Shown: positions 8,014 to 16,885 of the stretch, in pieces
How positions within the stretch are numbered: position 1 is the first letter of the stretch
How the letters are laid out: every line of letters begins with the position of its first letter
Source of the DNA: an uncultured Faecalibacterium sp.
GTDB lineage: Bacteria; Bacillota; Clostridia; Oscillospirales; Ruminococcaceae
Length of the DNA stretch: 64,000 nucleotides
Assembly: GCA_937880095.1 (NCBI GenBank)
Contig: CALFLK010000020.1
Span: 1-64,000, forward strand
Reading direction: 5' to 3'
Made by a program: the position numbers and the translations under genes
Notes under the pieces: model-generated
What the model was told of the DNA's origin: nothing
Seen by the model: only the letters and a program-made list of their open reading frames with translations
The model's database searches: none

Positions 8014-8901
8014 ATGAAACAACCTGTATTTGTTGGATCTGCTGTAGCGCTTGTAACGCCAATGCACGCAGATAGCTCGATTGACTTTGACGAGCTGGGA
8101 CGTTTGATTGAAGATCAAATCGCCAATGGTACGGATGCCATCTTGATTTGTGGCACTACCGGAGAGAGCGCCGCTATGACAGACGACGAACGTCTTGCCT
8201 GTATCGACTATACTGTAAAAGCGGTTCACCGCCGGGTTCCGGTTATTGCGGGTACCAGCTCCAACAACACAAAACACAGTATCTCTTTAAGCCAACGCGC
8301 TGCTGACTTAGGAGTTGACGCTTTACTTTTGGTGACGCCATACTATAATAAAACTAATCAGTCTGGATTGATTGCTCATTTTACCGCAATCGCTGATGCG
8401 GTAAATGTCCCAATCCTCTTATACAACGTACCATCCCGTACAGGCGTTAATCTCTTACCGGAAACGGTTTTCGCTTTGAGCAAGCATCCACGCATTGTCG
8501 GTATCAAAGAGGCTTCCGGTAACATTTCACAATGTGCGCAGATTGCTGCGTTATGTGGGGATGGTATGGTTTTATACTCTGGTAACGACGATCAGGTCCT
8601 TCCCTTACTATCTCTTGGCGGAAAAGGTGTTATCAGCGTAGTATCTAATATTGCACCACAAAAGATGCACGACTGCTGTAAGGCATGGTTTGATGGCAAG
8701 TTTGAAACAGCACGCGCGATTCAACTTGAACTGATCCCTTTGTGCAAGGCATTGTTCTGTGATGTAAATCCTATTCCCGTAAAATATGCAATGGCTTTAC
8801 AGGGCTGGCGCGTCGGCCCTTGTCGACTCCCTTTGATTGCACCCGCAATGGAACAGAAAAAACAGATTTGTACCACGATGCACCAGTATCATTTCATTTG
8901 A
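8014..8901 (+). CDS. dapA: 4-hydroxy-tetrahydrodipicolinate synthase
   Basis: DapA condenses pyruvate with aspartate semialdehyde in the first dedicated step to diaminopimelate and lysine. The Schiff-base lysine is K165 in GIKEASGN. Y137 (YNVPSRTG) and the CGTTGE block at 46-51 complete the active site. At 295 residues it is full length. AAAGGAGCC precedes the ATG. It is co-directional with asd, 37 bases downstream, forming a two-gene unit. Confidence 0.97.
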   Translation: MKQPVFVGSAVALVTPMHADSSIDFDELGRLIEDQIANGTDAILICGTTGESAAMTDDERLACIDYTVKAVHRRVPVIAGTSSNNTKHSISLSQRAADLGVDALLLVTPYYNKTNQSGLIAHFTAIADAVNVPILLYNVPSRTGVNLLPETVFALSKHPRIVGIKEASGNISQCAQIAALCGDGMVLYSGNDDQVLPLLSLGGKGVISVVSNIAPQKMHDCCKAWFDGKFETARAIQLELIPLCKALFCDVNPIPVKYAMALQGWRVGPCRLPLIAPAMEQKKQICTTMHQYHFI

Positions 8902-9011
8902 TATGAATCTGGTGTTGCCCGCCGGGTGAATCATGTGCTCTTAATCAGAATATCGGGAATCTCATAATCCGATATCGAAACGGTTAAACAAAAAGGAAGG
9001 TTGATTTGATT

Positions 9012-10298
9012 ATGGCAGATGGAAAACACGTCCGAAAGCGTCATAGAAAAAAGCATAGTCATTCCTTACGGTACACCTTATTCGTTATCGCACTAATTGC
9101 TATGGGTGGACTGATGTGGGGTGCACATATCCGAAGTGATCTTCCGCAAAGTGCTATTCCCGCAGTAGCAGATTCTCCGAATCCTACATCAACCGTTCCA
9201 CCCAGTCCTACACCTGAACCGACACCTATTGTAGAAACGGTTCATTTTTCTGCTTCCGGCGACAATTTGATTCATAAACCGATTTATGAGCAAGCAAAAC
9301 GGCGTGCGGAAAATGAGCAATCTGATGTACCTTACGACTTTTCCTATGTTTACGAAAATCTGTCAGACTTCTTTGCGCAGTTCGACGTAAATTGGATCAA
9401 TCAGGAATCTCTGGTTAACGATACGCTTCCGCCATCTACCTACCCTGCTTTTTCTACGCCGGGTGAATGTGCGAAGGCACTGTATGATATTGGATTCCGT
9501 GTATTTGCCTTATCCAACAATCACTCCTATGACAAAGGAGCCAACGGAATCTCCGCAACGCTGCAGTTTTGGAACTCCATGCCGGAAGACGTTATCACAA
9601 CCGGTCTATGGAAAAATACGGAAAACAATGATGCACGTATTCCCGTACAGGAAGTGAATGGGATTAAGATTGCGTATCTGGCTTATACGGAGCACACCAA
9701 CGGCATCAGCATCAATCCATCTAAACTGGAGGCAAACGTAATCTATACAAATGAAACAGAAGCCATGCAAAGACAAATTGAACACGCGCGTTCGCTCGCT
9801 GACGTTGTCGTTGTTGGTGTGCATTGGGGTATCGAATACAACCATCAGGCTACCGAAAGCCAAAAAGCACTTGCACAGCAGTTTGCTGACTGGGGCGCAG
9901 ATGTAATTATCGGTACACATCCCCATGTATTACAGGATGCCCAATGGTTGACAGCTGCAGATGGCCGCCGAGCTTTCGTTGCTTATTCTCTGGGAAATTT
10001 TATCAGCACGCAAGACCGTATGCCCCGCGCTGTAGGTGGTATCCTGACACTGGATATGGTCAAAACCACAGATGTGGATGGCAGCGTTTCTGTTTGTATC
10101 CAAGAACCAAAGATTCATCCTGTTATTACCCACTATGATGCTGGTCGTTCTAATGTACGCAACTATTTGTATCGTGACTATACGCCTGAACTGGCAGCAC
10201 AGCATGGTATGAATGCCTATGATAGCTCCTTCAGCTACGATCAACTGCGTAAAATTGCTGAAGATTCGGTTTCCTCCGAATTTTTAACGCTGGACTAA
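9012..10298 (+). CDS. CapA-family membrane-anchored phosphoesterase-like protein
   Basis: The basic N-terminus (KRHRKKHSHS) and one membrane helix (about 22-41) are followed by a Ser/Pro/Thr-rich linker (about 50-75) and a PGA_cap/CapA domain. Domain motifs are SASGDNLIH, SNNHSYDKG, GVHWGIEY, GTHPHVLQ and YSLGNF, which give a calcineurin-like metal-site pattern. CapA proteins are linked to poly-gamma-glutamate export, but most singletons like this one have no proven substrate. Start 9012 is chosen, with AAGGAAGG upstream. A TTG at 9006 is an alternative. An inverted repeat ATATCGG/CCGATAT (8950-8975) lies in its leader. Confidence 0.85.
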   Translation: MADGKHVRKRHRKKHSHSLRYTLFVIALIAMGGLMWGAHIRSDLPQSAIPAVADSPNPTSTVPPSPTPEPTPIVETVHFSASGDNLIHKPIYEQAKRRAENEQSDVPYDFSYVYENLSDFFAQFDVNWINQESLVNDTLPPSTYPAFSTPGECAKALYDIGFRVFALSNNHSYDKGANGISATLQFWNSMPEDVITTGLWKNTENNDARIPVQEVNGIKIAYLAYTEHTNGISINPSKLEANVIYTNETEAMQRQIEHARSLADVVVVGVHWGIEYNHQATESQKALAQQFADWGADVIIGTHPHVLQDAQWLTAADGRRAFVAYSLGNFISTQDRMPRAVGGILTLDMVKTTDVDGSVSVCIQEPKIHPVITHYDAGRSNVRNYLYRDYTPELAAQHGMNAYDSSFSYDQLRKIAEDSVSSEFLTLD

Positions 10299-10308
10299 TC
10301 GAATCATA

Positions 10309-10352
10309 AAAAGCCCTATCCAAAACAGATTGTCTGTTCGGATAGGGCTTTT
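10309..10352 (+). terminator. Intrinsic terminator after the capA-like gene
   Basis: AAAGCCCTATCC (10310-10321) pairs with GGATAGGGCTTT. An inner AACAGA/TCTGTT stem closes the loop, and the right arm ends in TTTT. Confidence 0.85.
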
Positions 10353-10440
10353 CTGCTTATCGCATTATTTCACTTGCGTTCTCTATCGTTTTCTTTTCCC
10401 GGCGGATTTCTATTTTGCAGCGAAAGGGGCGCTATATTAT

Positions 10441-10650
10441 TTAGCCTTCCACTGATATCAGTCCATCCTGTGTGATAGACACAACATTCAACCCTTTTGC
10501 TTTTGCATTTCTATTGCCACGACGTTTTCTACAAGGGGCGTACTATCCCCATAATTTTTGCACCTTATCTGCTGCTTCTGATTCCCCCGCCGGGCGGCTT
10601 TGCTGAGCTTTACGTTTTTTCTCTATCAGTATAACACAATCGCTTTCCAT
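10441..10650 (-). pseudogene. Decayed small reading frame with an in-frame amber codon
   Basis: The stretch 10353-10880 has no long reading frame. On the minus strand an ATG at 10650 opens a frame of protein-like composition (LIEKKRKAQQSRPAGES, then KVQKLWG). It meets TAG at 10545-10543 and continues in the same frame (YAPCRKRRGNRNAKAKG, then VVSITQDGLISVEG) to TAA at 10441. Upstream in the same frame a direct repeat of TTGATACAGCA (10664-10674 and 10676-10686) would encode CCIKCCIK. I recognise no family. It is most likely a remnant interrupted by a nonsense mutation. Two adjacent small genes is the other option. Confidence 0.35.
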
Positions 10651-10842
10651 ATCAGATATATCCTTGATACAGCACTTGATACAGCATAAGAAATATAAAT
10701 CATAAATACAGTTTTCCTACTTCCATGTGACATCGGCGTAATGTTAGTATCGCTAAGCATGGTATATCAAACCCCGCCTTGCTTATTTGTCATTCCTTCC
10801 AATTCGGCATAGCAACAACGCATATTTCTACAGCATCTTGAT

Positions 10843-10859
10843 TAAGCTGACAGCTTAAT
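10843..10859. repeat. Palindrome copy 1, TTAAGCTGNCAGCTTAA
   Basis: A perfect 8+1+8 palindrome (TTAAGCTG A CAGCTTAA) lies 21 bases beyond the 3' end of the zinc-ribbon gene. The same palindrome with C at the centre lies upstream of that gene at 11693-11709. No T run follows, so it is not an obvious intrinsic terminator. Confidence 0.7.
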
Positions 10860-10880
10860 TGTTATTTCCCCCGGTTTTGG

Positions 10881-11606
10881 TTATTCAGCTGCTATCTGCG
10901 GAAGCTGAGAAAGACTTGCGATATTGTCCGACGGTAGCGCCGTATCGCTCATTTCAGGAATGCTTGACCATTCATCTTCAGGGAATGTATCGTCAGACCA
11001 TGTATCCTCTGCCATGGCAGTTCCTACTGCGAGTACGATTGAGAGAAGGATTCCCCATACAATCATAACCGCTGCCAGCACGATCGGACCTTTTCGTTGT
11101 TTCGGAACCTGTTCTGCGTTGCCTTTCACCTGCTCGAATAACTTCTTATTGCAGTTTTTTCCGTACAAAATGGAAAGAATCAGCCCCCATACCGTTACCA
11201 CTAAACTGAATAGACTCACAACGCCCATTACTGCTATAGCACCCATACTCAGGGTTGACACCAAAGTCACTGAAGCTGCAGTCTGTACCAACCCCAAGAT
11301 GGCAGTTGTAACCATGCAGGGCAGAAAAGTCTTTTTAAACAGACCAGTACTGGAATGATACAGTTGATGGAAAGGACCAAAAAAGAATGCCGCCCAGTTA
11401 AACCGACTTTTCTTCCCTGCTGCCAACTTGGAAAACTCTGCTGCATAATAGTTCTTTGCCGTTTTCTCAGATGTCTCTACCCGAGGAGACTGATTCGAAT
11501 ATTTTGGTTGTGAGAGTTCATTGTCCGCTGAAACCACAGGTTGTCCACAAACGGAACAAAAACGGCTGTCGTCTTCCATCTTTGCACCACATTTACTGCA
11601 ATACAT
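10881..11606 (-). CDS. Zinc-ribbon, DUF2628-like membrane protein
   Basis: The N-terminus is a zinc ribbon (C3, C6, C17, C20 in CSKCG and CSVCG). A polar linker follows to about residue 65, then a DUF2628-like block (FNWAAFFFGPFHQLYHSSTG). Further hydrophobic spans lie near 93-160, with another near 173-193 and an acidic tail. Function is unknown. The architecture recalls the RING-like/DUF2628 protein at 43656. The ATG at 11606 is preferred because GAGG is then 7 bases upstream, against 1 base for the ATG at 11612. It stands alone between two palindrome copies. Confidence 0.75.
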   Translation of the reverse strand: MYCSKCGAKMEDDSRFCSVCGQPVVSADNELSQPKYSNQSPRVETSEKTAKNYYAAEFSKLAAGKKSRFNWAAFFFGPFHQLYHSSTGLFKKTFLPCMVTTAILGLVQTAASVTLVSTLSMGAIAVMGVVSLFSLVVTVWGLILSILYGKNCNKKLFEQVKGNAEQVPKQRKGPIVLAAVMIVWGILLSIVLAVGTAMAEDTWSDDTFPEDEWSSIPEMSDTALPSDNIASLSQLPQIAAE

Positions 11607-11677
11607 ATCCATACCTCTTTTTCTTTTACTATACGCATTCTACGCATAACAGTGACTTCGACATCATTCTATCATCC

Positions 11678-11709
11678 ATTACACTGTAATTGTTAAGCTG
11701 CCAGCTTAA
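11678..11709. repeat. Palindrome copy 2 with an adjacent second palindrome
   Basis: TTAAGCTG C CAGCTTAA (11693-11709) repeats the element at 10843. Directly beside it is a 13-base palindrome, ATTACACTGTAAT (11678-11690). Both lie upstream of the minus-strand zinc-ribbon gene, near a weak promoter (TTAACA overlapping the palindrome, TAGAAT about 19 bases on). An operator role is therefore possible. Apart from this and the hslO terminator, I see nothing in 11613-11979. Confidence 0.65.
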
Positions 11710-11916
11710 TTTCGATCCCATTTTTTGATATGCATTAAGTTTTTGTCACAATCCTCTACCCATATGGTCATTCTCGTCCAATTCAACGTGTTATCAATTC
11801 AGCATTTCTGTACCTAATGTAAGTTTCCAAAAGGAAAGCTCCGCCATACGCCCTTTCTGCTGCTTTCGAATATAGAACCTCCGGACCAAATTTTACCGTC
11901 CTAACCATGAGTGCAT

Positions 11917-11952
11917 ACAAAAAGCCCCGAACCGGATATAGGTTCGGGGCTT
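11917..11952 (-). terminator. Intrinsic terminator after hslO
   Basis: AAGCCCCGAACC (11922-11933) pairs with GGTTCGGGGCTT (11941-11952) around a 7-base loop. On the minus strand the stem ends in TTTTTG. It closes the lon-ysxC-methyltransferase-hslO unit. Confidence 0.9.
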
Positions 11953-11979
11953 AAACTATAGTGTGTTCAGAAAGTTTCT

Positions 11980-12873
11980 TTATGCCTTTTCTGCATCATC
12001 CGCAGGCATTTCCGCCAGGATCTCATTCAGATCAAACGCATATTTCTTATTGCAGAAATGGCACTCGACCTCACAGGTAGGATCTTCTTCGCACATACGA
12101 GTCAGTTCCTTGCGGCCCAGAGATTTCAGGATAGCCTTAGTACGTTCCTCGCTGCAATCACAGCGATACGAAACGGTATGCTCATCCAGTACATTCGGAT
12201 TAAAGCCTTCCATCAGCATATACATCATATCTTCCGGCGTCTTACCGCTGGAGAGCATTTCTGTCACGCTGGGCATCACAGACAGATTATGCTCCAGCTG
12301 TGTGATTTCTTCATCAGTTGCACCAGGCAACAGTTGCAGCATATAACCACCTGCACAATGAATGCTCAGATCGGGATCAACCAAAACGCCCAGAGCGCAC
12401 ACGGTAGGAATCTGCTCACTGATTGCATAGAAGCTGGTAATGTCCTCTGCAATCTCACCAGATACCAGCGGAACCTGACCCATAGAAGGTGTTTTCAGTG
12501 CTTTGCCGTCACGAATAACCGTCAGCAAACCATCGTTGCCCACGATAGCACCCACATCCAGATGACCATTTTGCTTTGCCGGTGCATCTGCCTGCGGGTT
12601 CGTTGCGCAACCCTTTACAATACCCATACCATCCGATACGGCAATCAAAGTACCAACCGGACCGCCGCCTTCCACACGCAGTGTAATGGTATCGTCCTTT
12701 TCTTTCAGCATCATACCCATCATAGTAGCAGCCGTCAGCAGACGACCCAGCGCAGCACTGCAAGTAGCGCTGGTATGATGCAGCTTTTCTGCTGTTCTTA
12801 CAATCTCCGTAGCGTCTACACCACAGAAGATAACGCCTCCGTTTTCCGAAAGGCCACGAACCATATTTTTCAT
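11980..12873 (-). CDS. hslO: Redox-regulated chaperone Hsp33
   Basis: Hsp33 is a cytosolic holdase switched on by oxidation of a zinc-bound cysteine cluster. The cluster is intact: C238 and C240 (CDC) plus C271 and C274 (CHFC). The N-terminal domain carries the family block RTAEKLHHTSATCSAALGR. The length (297) is normal. It starts 1 base after the methyltransferase stop, so the two are translationally coupled. A strong terminator lies downstream. Confidence 0.95.
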   Translation of the reverse strand: MKNMVRGLSENGGVIFCGVDATEIVRTAEKLHHTSATCSAALGRLLTAATMMGMMLKEKDDTITLRVEGGGPVGTLIAVSDGMGIVKGCATNPQADAPAKQNGHLDVGAIVGNDGLLTVIRDGKALKTPSMGQVPLVSGEIAEDITSFYAISEQIPTVCALGVLVDPDLSIHCAGGYMLQLLPGATDEEITQLEHNLSVMPSVTEMLSSGKTPEDMMYMLMEGFNPNVLDEHTVSYRCDCSEERTKAILKSLGRKELTRMCEEDPTCEVECHFCNKKYAFDLNEILAEMPADDAEKA

Positions 12874-12874
12874 G

Positions 12875-13627
12875 TTATCCCTCTTTTGTCTGTGTATATT
12901 GCTTTACCGCACACATGAAGTAGCGCGGACTGGTTTCTGTCAATTCTTCAAAGGTTTCACCGTCGCAAACTGATTCCAGACGGAAGCCGTACTTTTCCAG
13001 TGCAACACGAATTTGTTCCAGCGAATAGGTGTATTCGCTGAACTGTTCATCAAAGTGTTCGCCGGTATCCTGATAATCAATACCGATGGAAATATCCACT
13101 TTCTGATTTGCTTCATCCCAATGGTTATGCCAGACGCAGTTTGCGTCCGGACCTTCCAGCGTGAAGGTATTCTCGCCCAGGATATGCTGATGCTTATAGG
13201 GCGTGTTCATATCGAACAGCAGAACACCGCCTTCCTCCATAAAGAATGCAGCGTTCTGAATCGTGCGCTCCAAATCCGGAATGTGGTTGAATGTATCAAA
13301 GGTAGATACTGCACCACGAATCGTGCCATACAAATCCAGATTCAGCAAATCCTGACGCAGCAACAGCAGTCGCTCGGAAATGCCAAGCTGATCTGCTTTG
13401 TCACGGACCACAGCCAGCATCTCTTCGGATTGGTCCACACCGATCATATCATAACCCGCCTGTGTGAGCATCAGCGTCAACTCGCCAGTACCGCAGCCCA
13501 TGTCTAAAAGGATGCCGTCGTGGATGCCATGCGCATCCAGTTCTGCCTTGATTTTGGCATACAACGCATCGTAATCGGCTTCGCCATTGAATTCATCATA
13601 GAAATACGCGAATTCCTGATATGCCAT
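12875..13627 (-). CDS. Class I SAM-dependent methyltransferase
   Basis: This is a Rossmann-fold methyltransferase of 250 residues. Motif I is LDMGCGTGEL (41-50), followed by the acidic GVDQSEEML at the end of strand 2 and FDTFNHIPD. The start MAYQEFAYFYDEFN resembles small-molecule or tRNA-wobble-type methyltransferases found beside ysxC in Firmicutes. The substrate cannot be told from sequence. GGAGTAAGG precedes the ATG. It sits 3 bases after ysxC and 1 base before hslO. Confidence 0.85.
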   Translation of the reverse strand: MAYQEFAYFYDEFNGEADYDALYAKIKAELDAHGIHDGILLDMGCGTGELTLMLTQAGYDMIGVDQSEEMLAVVRDKADQLGISERLLLLRQDLLNLDLYGTIRGAVSTFDTFNHIPDLERTIQNAAFFMEEGGVLLFDMNTPYKHQHILGENTFTLEGPDANCVWHNHWDEANQKVDISIGIDYQDTGEHFDEQFSEYTYSLEQIRVALEKYGFRLESVCDGETFEELTETSPRYFMCAVKQYTQTKEG

Positions 13628-13630
13628 ACC

Positions 13631-14227
13631 TTACTCCTGCTCCTGCTTTGTGGCAATTTCGAAGATTTCATGCAATTTGTCGATGCCAAGTCCTTTTTCC
13701 GCGCTGGTAAGTATAACCGCTTTACAGCCATACGGGGCACAAATTTCCTTGAAATCTGCCTCAGTCTGTGCGTACTGACTCTTTTTCAGCTTATCACCCT
13801 TGGTCAATGCCACGATAAACGGGATATTGTGATACTGCAAATACTCCATCATCATAATGTCATCCGCAGTGGGTGCATGTCGGCTGTCAATCAGCTGGAC
13901 CAGCAAAGTGCAGCGATTGATAGATGCCTCGAAGTAGCGATCAATCAGCTCATCCCAACGCGCACGATCTTCATTGCTTACTTTTGCATAGCCATAGCCG
14001 GGCAGGTCTACCAAATAGCAGGGGTCTACCGAATAGAAATTGATGGTAGCAGTTTTGCCCGGAACGCTGGACACACGAGCCAGATTCTTACGATTGCACA
14101 GCTTGTTGATCAAGCTGGATTTGCCTACATTGGATCGGCCGGACAATGTAATTTCCGGACGGTCGTTCTCCGGCAGCTGACTGGAAATACCATAGCTTGC
14201 CATGAACTCAGCTTTATTGTAGTTCAT
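13631..14227 (-). CDS. ysxC: Ribosome biogenesis GTPase YsxC/EngB
   Basis: This essential GTPase acts in assembly of the 50S subunit. Walker A is GRSNVGKS (30-37), the G3 motif is DLPGYGYAK (D74 onward), TKGD is the G4 motif, and TSAEKGLG is near the C-terminus. The length (198) is typical. It starts 12 bases after lon, as in Bacillus subtilis (lonA-ysxC), with GGAAGGG before the ATG. Confidence 0.96.
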   Translation of the reverse strand: MNYNKAEFMASYGISSQLPENDRPEITLSGRSNVGKSSLINKLCNRKNLARVSSVPGKTATINFYSVDPCYLVDLPGYGYAKVSNEDRARWDELIDRYFEASINRCTLLVQLIDSRHAPTADDIMMMEYLQYHNIPFIVALTKGDKLKKSQYAQTEADFKEICAPYGCKAVILTSAEKGLGIDKLHEIFEIATKQEQE

Positions 14228-14239
14228 ACTACCCTTCCT

Positions 14240-16687
14240 TTACTCTGTACAAACAGCCGGCTGCTTTGCGGTTTCCGTTGCATCGCTTTCCGCAGCACGC
14301 TTCTTTTTAGATGCTTTCTTTCCGGCAGGCTTCGTCTGCGGCCAGAGCAAAGCCTCCTGCAGAACCTGCTGCAAATTCGTCATCGGCAGGAACTGAATGT
14401 GCTTCTTTACTTCTTCATCCACGTCGTACAGATCGCTCACATTACCCTGCGGAATCAGTACGGTTTTCATGCCTTCCTGATAGGCTGCCATGCTCTTTTC
14501 ACGCAGACCGCCAATCGGCAGCACATTACCATGCAGTGCGATTTCGCCCGTCATTGCCACATCGCCACGCACAGGGATCTGGGTCAGGCAAGAAATCAGA
14601 GCGGTCGTCAACGTTACACCAGCAGAAGGACCATCCTTCGGGGTTGCGCCTTCCGGTGCATGAATGTGCAAATCGCTATTCTTTAGCTTCTCTGCGTCAA
14701 TGTGATATTCATCCGCATGGACGCGTGCATAGGTCACTGCCAGTTCTGCACTTTCCTTCATCACATCGCCTAAGCTGCCGGTAATCTTCACCTTGCCAGC
14801 TCCGTTCGGAATCAACTCTACTTCGATGGGCAGCATCGTACCGCCAACACTGGTCCATGCCAGACCATTTGCGATACCAACTGCAGAACTGCGGTTCAGG
14901 AAATCCGGTTTATTGCGTTCCGGTCCCAGCATATCTTCCAGCATATCGCCGGTAATACGCAGGCTTTCTGCCGATTCGTCTGCAATCTGACGTGCGCACT
15001 TACGCAGCACTTCCTGAATGACACGCTCCAAACCACGGACACCTGCTTCACGGGTATAGCCATCAATCAACGTGTACAGTGCGCTCTGGGTCAGAGTGAC
15101 CTTACCTTCCAGACCGCAATTCTTGAGCTGCTTCGGCAGCAGATGCTTCTTGGCAATATTATACTTTTCTACACGGGTATAGCTAGGCAGTTCGATCACG
15201 TCCATACGATCCAGCAGCGGACCGGGAATCGTGCTCAAATCGTTTGCCGTAGTCAGGAACAATACCTGGCTCAAGTCATACGGAATATCCAGGAAGTGAT
15301 CGCGGAAAGTATTGTTCTGCTCGGGGTCCAATGCTTCCAGCAAAGCCGCAGCCGGATCTCCGCGGAAATCACTTGCCAGCTTATCAATCTCATCCAGCAG
15401 AATCAGCGGGTTCTGGCTGTGGGCATTGATCATAGCGTTGATGATCTTACCTGGCATCGCACCGATGTATGTACGACGATGACCACGGATTTCCGCTTCA
15501 TCACGCACACCGCCCAGACTCATACGAACATACTTACGCCCCAGTGCATTCGCAATCGAACGGGCAATACTGGTTTTACCAACACCCGGAGGACCAACCA
15601 AGCAAATAATCTGTCCCTTTACATCCGGTGCCAGCTTACGCACTGCCAAAATTTCCAGAATGCGATCCTTGACCTTTTTCAGACCATAGTGGTCATGGTT
15701 CAGCACCTGCTCCACACGGTGAATGTTCAGGTTATCCTTGGTGCATTCGCCCCAAGGCAGGTCCAGACAAGTATCCAGATAGGTACGAATGACCGTAGCT
15801 TCCTGATTCATTCCCTGCATTTTGGAAAGACGGGAACATTCCTTTTCCAATTTAGAACGCACGTTTTCCGGCAGGTTCAGCTTCTCCATACGGGCACGAT
15901 ACTCTTCTGCTTCGGCGCGCGTATCTTCATCTTCACCCAGCTCTTCCCCAATCACGCGCATCTGCTCGTGCAGGTAATATTCACGCTGGCTCTTTTCCAT
16001 GGAAGCGTTGACCTTATCCTGAATCTGGTTCTCCACTTCCATGATTTCGCATTCACGACGCATCAGTGCAAGCAGCGTTTCCAGTCTGCCCACCAGCGTA
16101 TTCTCGTTCATCACTGCCTGCTTATCCGAATACTTGAACAGCAGGTTTGCCGGCATATATTCACTCAGGAATGCCGGATCGTCGTGAGAAACAATCGTGA
16201 ACACCACATCCTTTGGCAGACGCGGATTCAAAGCTGCATAATCATCAAATGCCAGCTTCAGTGTGCGCACCAATGCTTCCGCCTGAATCGTATCTTCTGC
16301 ACGTAGACCACGAATGGGTGCCGGACGTACTGCACTGGTCAGGAACTTTTCTTCCGATTCCAAATCAACCAGACGGGCACGCTCTTTGCCCTCAACCAGC
16401 ACTTTGACCAGATCATCGGAAACACGCAGCACCTGCTTGATCTCTGCTACAACACCATATTTGTACAGATCTGCCTGTGTGGGGTCCTCCACATTCAAAT
16501 CTTTCTGCGTAATCAGAAAGACATTGCTGTTATGTGCGATTGCCCATTCTACGGCAGCAACGCTCTTTGCACGACCCACCTCGAAGTGGACCAGATTATT
16601 CGGAAAAACCACCAAACCGCGCAGCGCAATGGTGGGCAGACGCGGATTACCCCGATCGTCTACTTTTATTGTAACTCTTTCAGACAT
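14240..16687 (-). CDS. lon: ATP-dependent protease Lon (LonA)
   Basis: Lon is an ATP-driven serine protease that degrades misfolded and regulatory proteins. The substrate-binding domain spans about 15-210. Walker A is GPPGVGKT (365-372). The C-terminal protease domain has the Ser-Lys dyad S688 (PKDGPSAG) and K731. The protein is 815 residues, with a basic, alanine-rich tail (KKASKKKRAAES) that I do not regard as part of the core. GGAGG precedes the ATG. It has its own promoter (16766-16794) and leads the unit lon-ysxC-methyltransferase-hslO. Confidence 0.97.
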   Translation of the reverse strand: MSERVTIKVDDRGNPRLPTIALRGLVVFPNNLVHFEVGRAKSVAAVEWAIAHNSNVFLITQKDLNVEDPTQADLYKYGVVAEIKQVLRVSDDLVKVLVEGKERARLVDLESEEKFLTSAVRPAPIRGLRAEDTIQAEALVRTLKLAFDDYAALNPRLPKDVVFTIVSHDDPAFLSEYMPANLLFKYSDKQAVMNENTLVGRLETLLALMRRECEIMEVENQIQDKVNASMEKSQREYYLHEQMRVIGEELGEDEDTRAEAEEYRARMEKLNLPENVRSKLEKECSRLSKMQGMNQEATVIRTYLDTCLDLPWGECTKDNLNIHRVEQVLNHDHYGLKKVKDRILEILAVRKLAPDVKGQIICLVGPPGVGKTSIARSIANALGRKYVRMSLGGVRDEAEIRGHRRTYIGAMPGKIINAMINAHSQNPLILLDEIDKLASDFRGDPAAALLEALDPEQNNTFRDHFLDIPYDLSQVLFLTTANDLSTIPGPLLDRMDVIELPSYTRVEKYNIAKKHLLPKQLKNCGLEGKVTLTQSALYTLIDGYTREAGVRGLERVIQEVLRKCARQIADESAESLRITGDMLEDMLGPERNKPDFLNRSSAVGIANGLAWTSVGGTMLPIEVELIPNGAGKVKITGSLGDVMKESAELAVTYARVHADEYHIDAEKLKNSDLHIHAPEGATPKDGPSAGVTLTTALISCLTQIPVRGDVAMTGEIALHGNVLPIGGLREKSMAAYQEGMKTVLIPQGNVSDLYDVDEEVKKHIQFLPMTNLQQVLQEALLWPQTKPAGKKASKKKRAAESDATETAKQPAVCTE

Positions 16688-16765
16688 AAAACCTCCAAAA
16701 CCGCGACAAAACTTTACAAGACCCGATATTTACAGGTCGAATAGGTATAACACGGCTATTATTTT

Positions 16766-16794
16766 ATTATACCGAAAAAGCCCTATCAATTCAA
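16766..16794 (-). promoter_or_regulatory. Promoter for lon
   Basis: On the minus strand, TTGAAT and TATAAT are separated by 17 bases, giving lon a leader of about 70 bases. The clpX terminator lies just upstream, so lon is independently transcribed. I see no CIRCE or CtsR repeat here. Confidence 0.75.
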
Positions 16795-16825
16795 TAAGCG
16801 CACCAAAAAAGGACAGCTGTTATCA

Positions 16826-16869
16826 ACAAAAAAGCAGAAACCCTCCACTTTCGTAAAAGGTTTCTGCTT
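16826..16869 (-). terminator. Intrinsic terminator after clpX
   Basis: AAGCAGAAACC (16832-16842) pairs with GGTTTCTGCTT (16859-16869). On the minus strand TTTTTT follows the stem. It separates clpP-clpX from lon. Confidence 0.85.
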
Positions 16870-16885
16870 CAAAAAATACTATGGA

